Below are positions 57,107 through 64,000 of a DNA stretch of 64,000 nucleotides, piece by piece. Each line of letters begins with the position of its first letter. Within the stretch, counting starts at the first letter, position 1. Location of the stretch: assembly GCF_900573885.1 (NCBI RefSeq), contig NZ_UPSE01000198.1, positions 420,354 through 484,353 of the forward strand, written 5' to 3'. The DNA comes from Pseudomonas viridiflava. Lineage in GTDB: Bacteria; Pseudomonadota; Gammaproteobacteria; Pseudomonadales; Pseudomonadaceae. A model generated the notes under the pieces. That model was given only the letters and a program-made list of their open reading frames with translations. It searched no databases and was not told the DNA's origin. Made by a program: the position numbers and the translations under genes.

Positions 57107-58549
57107 TTACGGCTTGCCCGGTTCTGCTGGTGCCGAGCCGGTGTTTTCCACCCAGCCACCGCCCAGCGCCTTGTACAGATTGACCTCGCTGGTGAGCTGC
57201 GCCAAACGGTCGGTGATCAGCGCTTGTTGCGCGCTGAACAACGAGCGTTGGGCGTCAAGGAAGGTCAGGTTGCTGTCGATGCCGGTGCGATAACGGCGTT
57301 CAGCCAGGCGGTAGTAGTCCTGGTTGGCGGCGACGAAGTCACGCTGCGCCTGCAACTGCTGGTTGTAGGTTTGGCGCGAAGCGAGGCCGTCGGATACTTC
57401 CTGGAAGGCAGTCTGAATCGACTTCTCATACTGAGCCACGCGAATGTCTTTCTGGATTTTCGAGTAGTCCAGGCTGGCCTTCAGGCTGCCAGCGTTGAAG
57501 ATTGGAATGCTGATGGACGGCGAGAAGTACCAGCTGCCCGAACCGCCTTTGAATAGGTTGGACAGATCGGCGCTGCTGGAGCCGGCATTGGCCGTCAGGC
57601 TGATGCGCGGGAAGAACGCAGCCCGTGCGGCGCCGATGTTGGCATTGGCGGCCTTGAGCAGGTACTCGGCCTCCAGAATGTCCGGGCGACGTTGCAGCAG
57701 GTCCGACGGCAAACCGGCGGGCAACTCTTCCAGCAGGTCGTCGGCTAGCGGGCTGGTGGCGCTCAGGTTGTCGGGCACCGAGGTGCCGAGCAGCAGGGCC
57801 AGGTTGTTGCGGTCTTGCGCGACCAGGCGTTGGTACTGGGCCAGGGCGACGCGAGCGCTTTCTACCGAGGTGCGCGACTGGCTGAGGTCCAGCGCCGAGG
57901 CCACGCCTACTTCGTTGCTGCGTTGGGTCAGCCGGTAGCTGTCTTCGTAGGTTTTCAGGGTTTCTTCGGTCAGGCGCAGCAGCTCCTGGTCAGCGGTCAG
58001 CGTCAGGTAAGCGTTGGCCACGTTGGCTACCAGGCTCAGCTGGGTGCTGCGGCGCGCTTGCTCGCTGGAGAAGTAAGTCTGCAACGACTCTTCGTTAAGG
58101 CTGCGCAGGCGGCCGAACAGGTCCAGCTCATAGGCGCTGATGCCGATGGTTGCCGAGTACTGGCCGCTGGTGGTGGCGGTGCCGGTTTGCGACAGATCAC
58201 CCGGCGTGCGCTGCCGTACGCCAGTGCCGTCGGCGCTTACGTTGGGCAGCAGCTCGGCGCGCTGGATGCGGTACTGCGCGGCGTAGGCGTCGAGGTTCAA
58301 CGCCGCCACGCGCAGGTCGCGGTTGTTTTCCAGCGACGTCTGGATCAGACGCTGCAGAGTCGGGTCATGGAAAAACTGGCGCCAGCCTTGCTCGGCCTGC
58401 GCCACCTGAGCCGACTCCGCCGGACCGTAAGCCGGGCCTTGCGGGTACGTGGCGGCAACCGGCGAGGCCGGCTGCTCATACTCGGGAATCAGCGAACAGC
58501 CGCCCAGAATCAGGCTGGCAATCGCGAGGGAAAGTAGGGACTTGCGCAT
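57107..58549 (-). CDS. ttgC: RND efflux outer-membrane channel TtgC (OprM type)
   Basis: A 480-residue lipoprotein: signal peptide with lipobox LILGGC (Cys18). Two OEP repeats form the TolC-like barrel and tunnel ([28 protein letters not shown], then [25 protein letters not shown]). Works with TtgA and TtgB to expel solvents, antibiotics and flavonoids. The start shares a base with the ttgB stop (TGATG). Equivalent to OprM/EmhC. Confidence 0.95.
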   Translation of the reverse strand: MRKSLLSLAIASLILGGCSLIPEYEQPASPVAATYPQGPAYGPAESAQVAQAEQGWRQFFHDPTLQRLIQTSLENNRDLRVAALNLDAYAAQYRIQRAELLPNVSADGTGVRQRTPGDLSQTGTATTSGQYSATIGISAYELDLFGRLRSLNEESLQTYFSSEQARRSTQLSLVANVANAYLTLTADQELLRLTEETLKTYEDSYRLTQRSNEVGVASALDLSQSRTSVESARVALAQYQRLVAQDRNNLALLLGTSVPDNLSATSPLADDLLEELPAGLPSDLLQRRPDILEAEYLLKAANANIGAARAAFFPRISLTANAGSSSADLSNLFKGGSGSWYFSPSISIPIFNAGSLKASLDYSKIQKDIRVAQYEKSIQTAFQEVSDGLASRQTYNQQLQAQRDFVAANQDYYRLAERRYRTGIDSNLTFLDAQRSLFSAQQALITDRLAQLTSEVNLYKALGGGWVENTGSAPAEPGKP

Positions 58550-61500
58550 CAGTGGCCAGCCTCATTACGTGGGGTTTCGGTCTGCTTGCCTTTGAACAGC
58601 GAGGAGATCGTGACGAAGAACAACGGCACCCAGAAAATTGCCAGGACGGTGGCGGTGATCATGCCGCCGATTACGCCCGTACCGATGGCGTGCTGGCTGC
58701 CCGAGCCGGCGCCGGTAGAGATGGCCAACGGCACCACGCCGAGGATGAACGCCATCGAGGTCATGATGATCGGGCGCAAACGCATGCGGCAGGCTTCCAG
58801 TGCGGCGTCGACCAGCGACTTGCCCTGTTCGTGCAGCTCCTTGGCGAACTCGACGATCAGAATGGCGTTTTTCGCTGCCAGGCCGACCGTGGTCAACAGG
58901 CCAACCTGGAAGAACACGTCGTTCGACAAGCCGCGCAAGCTGGTGGCCATCAGCGCACCGATGATACCCAGCGGCACCACCAGAATGACCGCCACCGGAA
59001 TCGACCAGCTTTCATACAGCGCAGCCAGACACAGGAACACCAGCAACAGCGAGATCGCATAAAGCGCCGGCGCTTGCGAGCCGGACAAGCGTTCTTCGTA
59101 CGACAGGCCTGTCCAGGAATAACCAACGCCTGCGGGAAGTTTCTTCGCCAGCGCTTCGACTTCGGCCATGGCTTCACCGGTGGAGTAACCCGGTGCCGGC
59201 GAACCCATGATTTCCATGGCTTCCACGCCGTTGTAACGGGCCAGTTTCGGCGAGCCGTAAATCCACGAGCCGGAGGCGAACGAGGAGAAGGGCACCATCT
59301 GGCCGAGGTTATTGCGCACGTACCATTTCTGCAGGTCTTCGGGGGTCATGCGCGATTTCGCTTCGCCCTGGATATAGACCTTCTTCACTCGGCCACGGTC
59401 GATGAAGTCGTTGACGTAGCTACCACCCAGAGCAATGGACAAGGTGTTGTTGATGTCCGAGAGGGTGATGCCCAGGGCGCTGGCGCGCTCGTCGTCGATG
59501 GTCAGCTGGAACTGCGGTTCATCGTTCAGGCCGTTCGGGCGAACCTGTTGGAGCACCTTGCTTTGCGAGGCCATACCGAGGAACTGGTTGCGTGCTTCCA
59601 TCAGCTTGTCGTGGCCGACGCCGCCACGGTCTTGCAGGAACACGTCGAAGCCGGTGGCGTTACCCAGCTCGAGTACGGCCGGTGGCGCGAAGGCGAACAC
59701 CATGGCGTCGCGGAAGCTGAAGAAGTGCTGCTGGGCGCGCTGGGCGAGGGCGAACACCGTGTTCTCGGCAGAGCGTTCACCCCACGGCTTGAGCATGATG
59801 AATGCCATACCGGAGCTCTGACCACGACCGGCAAAGTTGAAGCCGGTCACGGTAAACACCGAGTTCACCGTGTCCGCTTCCTCTTTGAGCAAGTACGCAC
59901 GCATTTCGTCGACCACCACCTGGGTGCGGCCGGCACTGGAGCCCGCGGGAGTCTGTACCTGGGCGAACAGTACGCCCTGGTCTTCTTCCGGCAGGAACGC
60001 AGTGGGAATGCGGGTGAACAGCCAGATCATGCCGACGATGAGCACGGCATAGGCCAGCAGATACGGGGTTTTGTTGCGCAACATGCTGCTCACACCGCGC
60101 TCGTAACCGCGCACGCTGCGGTCGAAGTTGCGGTTGAACCAGCCGAAGAAGCCACGCTTGGGCACGCCCTGGGTGCCTTCTTTGTGTGGCTTGAGCATGG
60201 TCGCGCACAGGGCCGGGGTGAAGATCAACGCCACCAGCACCGACAGGCCCATGGCGGACACGATGGTGATGGAGAACTGGCGATAAATCACACCGGTGGA
60301 ACCGCCGAAGAACGCCATCGGCAGCAATACGGCCGAGAGCACCATGGCGATACCGACGAGTGCGCCCTGAATCTGGCTCATGGATTTCTTCGTCGCTTCC
60401 TTCGGCGACAAATGCTCCTCGGCCATGACCCGCTCGACGTTTTCCACCACCACAATGGCATCGTCCACCAGCAAGCCGATGGCCAGCACCATACCGAACA
60501 TGGTCAAGGTGTTAATGGTGAAGCCGGCGGCGGCAAGAATGCCGAACGTACCGAGCAATACCACCGGAACGGTGAGGGTGGTGATGATGGTGGCCCGCAG
60601 GTTTTGCAGGAACAGGTACATCACCAGGAACACCAGCACCACGGCTTCGATCAGGGTATGCACCACGCCTTCAATCGAGGCGGTCACCACCGGGGTGGTG
60701 TCGTACGGGTATACCGCTTTCATGCCTTGCGGGAAGAACGGTTCCAGGTCGGCGATGGTGGCGCGAATGGCCTTGGCGGTATCCAGCGCGTTGGCGCCGG
60801 TTGCCAGTTTGATTGCCAGACCGGAGGCCGGCTTGCCGTTGAACTGCGCGCTGATGCTGTAGTTTTCCCCGCCCAGTTCCACGGTGGCGACGTCGCCCAA
60901 ACGCACTTGGGAGCCGTCGGTGTTCACCTTGAGCAGAATGTTCTTGAACTGCTCGGCGTTCTGGAAGCGGGTTTTGCCGATGATGGTCGCGTTCAGTTGC
61001 TGGCCTTCGACCGCTGGCAAACCGCCCAACTGACCGGAAGATACCTGCACGTTCTGCGCTGTTACGGCGGTGCGGATGTCGACGGGGGTGAGCTGAAATT
61101 TGTTCAGCTTGGCCGGGTCGAGCCAGATGCGCATGGCGTACTGGGCACCGAACACCTGGAAGTCACCGACACCAGCGGTACGCGAGATCGGGTCCTGCAT
61201 GTTGGAGACGATGTAGTTGGCCAGGTCGTCCCTGTTCATGCTGCCGTCTTCGGACACCAGGCCGATCACCATCAGGAAGTTCTTCACTGCCTTGGTTACG
61301 CGGATGCCCTGTTGCTGCACTTCTTGCGGCAGCAGCGGGGTGGCGAGGTTGAGCTTGTTCTGCACCTGCACCTGAGCGGTGTCGGGGCTGGTGCCCTGGT
61401 TGAAGGTGGCAGTGATGGTCATGCTGCCGTCGGAGTTACTTTCCGAGGTGACATAACGCAGGTTGTCGATGCCGTTGAGCTGCTGCTCGATGATCTGCAC

Positions 61501-61683
61501 CACGGTGTCCTGCACGGTTTGTGCGGACGCGCCTGGGTAGGTCACCTGGATGGCAATGGCGGGTGGCGCAATCGCCGGGTACTGGTTGATCGGCAATTTC
61601 AGAATGGACAGCGTGCCCACCAGCATGATCACCAGGGCAATTACCCAGGCGAAAATGGGGCGGTCGATAAAGAATTTCGACAT
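58549..61683 (-). CDS. ttgB: RND efflux transporter TtgB (MexB/AcrB type)
   Basis: A 1044-residue inner-membrane H+-drug antiporter with 12 spans and two large periplasmic loops. N-terminal [23 protein letters not shown]. Proton-relay Asp-Asp in [24 protein letters not shown]-terminal [16 protein letters not shown] and [22 protein letters not shown]. Length and motifs are full for the HAE1 family. Lies 3 bp after ttgA. Confidence 0.97.
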   Translation of the reverse strand: MSKFFIDRPIFAWVIALVIMLVGTLSILKLPINQYPAIAPPAIAIQVTYPGASAQTVQDTVVQIIEQQLNGIDNLRYVTSESNSDGSMTITATFNQGTSPDTAQVQVQNKLNLATPLLPQEVQQQGIRVTKAVKNFLMVIGLVSEDGSMNRDDLANYIVSNMQDPISRTAGVGDFQVFGAQYAMRIWLDPAKLNKFQLTPVDIRTAVTAQNVQVSSGQLGGLPAVEGQQLNATIIGKTRFQNAEQFKNILLKVNTDGSQVRLGDVATVELGGENYSISAQFNGKPASGLAIKLATGANALDTAKAIRATIADLEPFFPQGMKAVYPYDTTPVVTASIEGVVHTLIEAVVLVFLVMYLFLQNLRATIITTLTVPVVLLGTFGILAAAGFTINTLTMFGMVLAIGLLVDDAIVVVENVERVMAEEHLSPKEATKKSMSQIQGALVGIAMVLSAVLLPMAFFGGSTGVIYRQFSITIVSAMGLSVLVALIFTPALCATMLKPHKEGTQGVPKRGFFGWFNRNFDRSVRGYERGVSSMLRNKTPYLLAYAVLIVGMIWLFTRIPTAFLPEEDQGVLFAQVQTPAGSSAGRTQVVVDEMRAYLLKEEADTVNSVFTVTGFNFAGRGQSSGMAFIMLKPWGERSAENTVFALAQRAQQHFFSFRDAMVFAFAPPAVLELGNATGFDVFLQDRGGVGHDKLMEARNQFLGMASQSKVLQQVRPNGLNDEPQFQLTIDDERASALGITLSDINNTLSIALGGSYVNDFIDRGRVKKVYIQGEAKSRMTPEDLQKWYVRNNLGQMVPFSSFASGSWIYGSPKLARYNGVEAMEIMGSPAPGYSTGEAMAEVEALAKKLPAGVGYSWTGLSYEERLSGSQAPALYAISLLLVFLCLAALYESWSIPVAVILVVPLGIIGALMATSLRGLSNDVFFQVGLLTTVGLAAKNAILIVEFAKELHEQGKSLVDAALEACRMRLRPIIMTSMAFILGVVPLAISTGAGSGSQHAIGTGVIGGMITATVLAIFWVPLFFVTISSLFKGKQTETPRNEAGH

Positions 61684-61686
61684 GAA

Positions 61687-62856
61687 TTACTTCCCTTCGC
61701 CTTGGGCTTGTTCAGTGGCCGGAGCCGCAGGCTTCGCTTCGCCGCCGTTTGCCGGGGTGACGTTAGTGGCTTCGGCCACTTTCACTTCCACGCCCGGTTT
61801 CACGTATTGCAGGCCTTCAGTAATCAGGCGGTCGCCGGCTTTCAGGCCGTCGTTGATCAGCCAGTCAGAACCCAGGGTGCGCTCGGCCTTCAACTGACGC
61901 AGTTCCACCTTGTTCTCAGCGTTCACCACCAGTGCGGTAGGCAAGCCTTTGAGGTCGCGGGTCACGCCTTGCTGCGGCGCGAGAATGGCGTTTTCGTTGA
62001 CCCCGGCCTGCAGCTGCGCGTGCACGAACATACCCGGCAGCAACTGATGTTTCGGGTTGGGGAACACGGCGCGGATGGTTACCGAGCCGGTGCCTTCATC
62101 TACCGAAACTTCGGAGAACTCCAGCTTGCCTTCCTGCTCGTACAGGCTGCCGTCTTCAAGCACCAGCTTGACCTTGGCGGCATTGTCGCCGGCCTTCTGC
62201 AGGTTGCCGCTTTCCAGCTCGCGACGCAGCTTGAGCAACTGCGCGGAGGACTGGGTGACGTCGACGTAAATCGGGTCGAGCTGCTGAATAGTGGCCATGG
62301 CATTGGTTTGCCCGTTGCTCACCAGCGCGCCTTCAGTCACTGCGGAACGGCCGATACGGCCGGAAATCGGCGCAAGCACTTTGGTGTAACGCAGATCGAT
62401 TTGCGCGCTTTGCATCGCCGCTTCGGCTTGCAGGCGCTGCGACACGGCGTTGTCGTATTCCTGGCGGCTAACGGCTTGTTCGTTCACCAATTGCTTGTAG
62501 CGGTCAGCCAGCGACTTGGCTGATTGCAGAGTCGCCTGCGCGCTTTTCAGCGTGGCTTCGTAAACCGACGGATCGATTTGATACAGCTGCTCACCGGCTT
62601 TGACCTCGCGGCCTTCAGTAAACAGACGCTTGAGGATGATGCCGTTCACTTGCGGGCGAACCTCGGCAACGCGGTAAGCATTGGTGCGGCCGGGCAACTG
62701 GCTGACGAGGGAATAGGCTTGCGGTTTCAAGGTCACCACACCCACTTGAGGGGTCTGTTGTGGCGGCGCTTCTGCTGCTTTTTCGCAACCAGTGAGCAAC
62801 AGGGTTGCCAGGGCGAGGGCGGAAACCAGAGCGGTGTGGGCTGGCTTGAATTGCAT
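61687..62856 (-). CDS. ttgA: RND efflux periplasmic adaptor TtgA (MexA type)
   Basis: A 389-residue membrane fusion lipoprotein, lipobox LLTGC (Cys24). Motifs: LPGRTNAYRVAEVRPQVNGI, the hairpin with SLADRYKQLVNEQAVSRQEYD, and LDPIYVDVTQSSAQLLKLR. The C-terminal Ala/Glu/Lys tail is variable. I use the ATG at 62856 (MQFKPAHTAL, as in P. putida TtgA, AGG 8 nt upstream); an ATG four codons earlier at 62868 overlaps that ribosome site. First gene of ttgABC, from the TtgR-controlled promoter at 62990. Confidence 0.95.
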   Translation of the reverse strand: MQFKPAHTALVSALALATLLLTGCEKAAEAPPQQTPQVGVVTLKPQAYSLVSQLPGRTNAYRVAEVRPQVNGIILKRLFTEGREVKAGEQLYQIDPSVYEATLKSAQATLQSAKSLADRYKQLVNEQAVSRQEYDNAVSQRLQAEAAMQSAQIDLRYTKVLAPISGRIGRSAVTEGALVSNGQTNAMATIQQLDPIYVDVTQSSAQLLKLRRELESGNLQKAGDNAAKVKLVLEDGSLYEQEGKLEFSEVSVDEGTGSVTIRAVFPNPKHQLLPGMFVHAQLQAGVNENAILAPQQGVTRDLKGLPTALVVNAENKVELRQLKAERTLGSDWLINDGLKAGDRLITEGLQYVKPGVEVKVAEATNVTPANGGEAKPAAPATEQAQGEGK

Positions 62857-62988
62857 GAAAGGCCTCATGTCGATCAGCGCAAGGGCGGCGCCGGTACGAT
62901 TGGTTAGTTTTTAAACGTTTTTGGTAGGCGGCTGATCAAAGCGTGATCAAAAAATAAGGATTTTCTTGTGGATAGGTAGGCTGCTAAG

Positions 62989-63020
62989 AAATATACTTAC
63001 ATTCACGGTTGTTTGTAAAC
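62989..63020. promoter_or_regulatory. ttgA promoter and TtgR operator
   Basis: Minus strand: -35 TTTACA (63014-63019), 18-bp spacer, -10 TATATT (62990-62995). The dyad TTACA (62997-63001) / TGTAA (63014-63018) covers it. The whole stretch closely matches, from memory, the TtgR operator of P. putida (ACAAACAACC-TGAATGTAAG core). TtgR release by antibiotics or flavonoids would open both ttgABC and ttgR. Confidence 0.85.
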
Positions 63021-63120
63021 GCCTAAAACTCACTGTTACATAAGCTTTTTTCAAGCTTTGCCTTTAACTGACACGACGCTGACATTGGGCTTACGTGTCG
63101 CTAACCCAGGGCTGTTTTGC

Positions 63121-63753
63121 ATGGTCAGACGCACCAAAGAAGAAGCACAGGAAACCCGCTGCCAGATTCTCGATGCCGCCGAGCAGGCGTTCTACGAGCA
63201 TGGCGTCGGGCGGACTACGCTGGCCAAAATTGCCGATGTGGCGGGCGTTACGCGCGGCGCTATCTATTGGCATTTCAGCAACAAGAGTGACGTGTTTCAG
63301 GCAATTCTCGAACGCGCGCACCTGCCGTTCGAAGAGCTGGCCAAGGCCAGTGAAAGTGCCACCGAGCCTGACCCATTGGGTCGCCTGCGAGAATTATTGG
63401 TTCAGCTGTTCAGACAAACTGCCAGTGACGCGCAGGTGCGGCGCATCAACGAGATTCTGTTCCACAAATGTGAATACACGGCGGAGCTCAACGACCTGCG
63501 CCAACAAATGCAGGACAACAGCATCGACTGCGACCAGCGCATCGAGTTGACCCTGCGTAACGCCATCAACAAAGGCCAGTTGCCCGCCGACCTCAACACC
63601 AAATGGGCGGCCACCTGCTTGCATTCGTTTATTGATGGCGTGCTCGCCAAGTGGCTGCTTGCGCCGAAAAGCTTTGCCATGGGCAAGGAGGCGGAGCGGT
63701 TGGTGGATGTGGCGCTGGATATGCTGCGGTTGAGTCCCGGGTTGCGGGGCTGA
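63121..63753 (+). CDS. ttgR: TetR-family repressor TtgR
   Basis: 210 residues, the same as P. putida TtgR. HTH at about residues 10-55 (ILDAAEQAFYEHGVGRTTLAKIADVAGVTRGAIYWHFSNKSDVF). The ligand domain has the AcrR-C signature (RINEILFHKCEYT). It represses ttgABC and itself from the shared 264-bp divergent region. The ATG at 63121 gives the family start MVRRTKEEAQETR; 21 extra upstream codons are rejected. No clear Shine-Dalgarno is seen, so the transcript may be nearly leaderless. Confidence 0.95.
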   Translation: MVRRTKEEAQETRCQILDAAEQAFYEHGVGRTTLAKIADVAGVTRGAIYWHFSNKSDVFQAILERAHLPFEELAKASESATEPDPLGRLRELLVQLFRQTASDAQVRRINEILFHKCEYTAELNDLRQQMQDNSIDCDQRIELTLRNAINKGQLPADLNTKWAATCLHSFIDGVLAKWLLAPKSFAMGKEAERLVDVALDMLRLSPGLRG

Positions 63754-63772
63754 CGAGCGCTCAGTGACCAAC

Positions 63773-63882
63773 CCCGTCATCGCCGCGAAGGCGGCGGTCC
63801 GAGCATTCGGGATCCAGAATTTGCGTTGTGTTGCGGTTGGGAGTCCGTCACAACATTCCGGATTCCCGCCTTCGCGCACTAC
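63773..63882. repeat. Degenerate REP pair, TTCCCGC-GCGGGAATGACGG family
   Basis: Facing GTCATCGCCGCGAAGGCG and GATTCCCGCCTTCGCGC, with inner CGGGATCCAGAA / TTCCGGATTC. Both outer halves are eroded relative to 56917. Downstream to 64000 no gene start is recognised. Confidence 0.75.
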
Positions 63883-64000
63883 TGTCCGGAATATTTTCAC
63901 CTTAAAAAAGCGCCGGCTGTTTCAAGTGAAATTCAGCCATGCACCTTCGTCGCTTTCGCTCCGCTCGGGCCTCCGTTTCCGGTCGGTTGAACAGGCTTAC

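Noticed and set aside
58150..62523. 1457-codon open frame on the plus strand
   Set aside because: It lies antisense to ttgC/ttgB/ttgA. The composition is His/Gln/Gly/Arg-rich with no domain, as expected from GC-rich codon bias of the real genes.

Overview
The window is a stretch of Pseudomonas chromosome, from the broad non-aeruginosa, fluorescens/putida-like part of the genus. The evidence is the gene set and order: uup, fadBA, topA, lexA-sulA, psrA, nagZ and a methylthioinosine phosphorylase; anr-apt; two cbb3 oxidase operons; and ttgABC/ttgR. High-GC coding sequence and several families of Pseudomonas-type palindromic intergenic repeats agree. No species is claimed. There are 56 protein genes, one cut by the left edge. 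I see no rRNA, tRNA, CRISPR array, insertion sequence or phage gene.

Layout. (1) 1-4.1 kb: end of an FGGY sugar kinase, a YegS-type lipid kinase, CheV and a MOSC protein. (2) 4.2-23.7 kb: housekeeping block matching, from memory, the PA3020-PA3004 order of P. aeruginosa: slt, uup, small conserved genes, the beta-oxidation operon fadBA, topA, lexA-sulA (SOS), psrA, an L,D-transpeptidase, nagZ and MTI phosphorylase. Fatty-acid control is visible: tandem PsrA-type boxes lie at psrA and, aligned without gaps, upstream of fadBA. (3) 23.9-27.4 kb: a CHASE3-GAF hybrid histidine kinase with three receiver domains. (4) 27.6-31.9 kb: a Baeyer-Villiger monooxygenase/SDR pair, its divergent TetR regulator with three operator-like repeats between them, and a ferritin-like predicted hydrolase.

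(5) 32.1-46.4 kb: the micro-oxic respiration block. It holds apt, anr (oxygen sensor), ccoGHIS assembly and copper-loading genes, ccoN1O1Q1P1 and ccoN2O2P2. A perfect ANR box precedes ccoN2 and lies inside the first codons of the divergent hydrolase gene. No such box is seen at ccoN1. hemN, normally beside anr, is missing and a small coiled-coil gene sits in that interval. ccoQ is absent from the second oxidase operon.

(6) 46.4-49.5 kb: alpha/beta hydrolase, thioesterase-like protein, Lrp-family regulator and a divergent EamA exporter. (7) 49.5-52.1 kb: copAB copper resistance with a CueR-like 19-bp-spacer promoter. (8) 52.2-56.9 kb: a polyamine catabolism cluster (FAD oxidase, XRE-cupin regulator, gamma-glutamylpolyamine synthetase, polyamine:pyruvate aminotransferase). 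(9) 57.1-63.8 kb: RND efflux operon ttgABC (mexAB-oprM type) with divergent ttgR and a TtgR operator over the ttgA promoter.

I found no clearly novel multi-gene system. The best leads are regulatory architecture (TetR operator array, ANR box in a coding region, paired PsrA sites), the hemN/ccoQ absences, an orphan plus-strand terminator between the two cco operons, and palindromic repeats that bracket slt.
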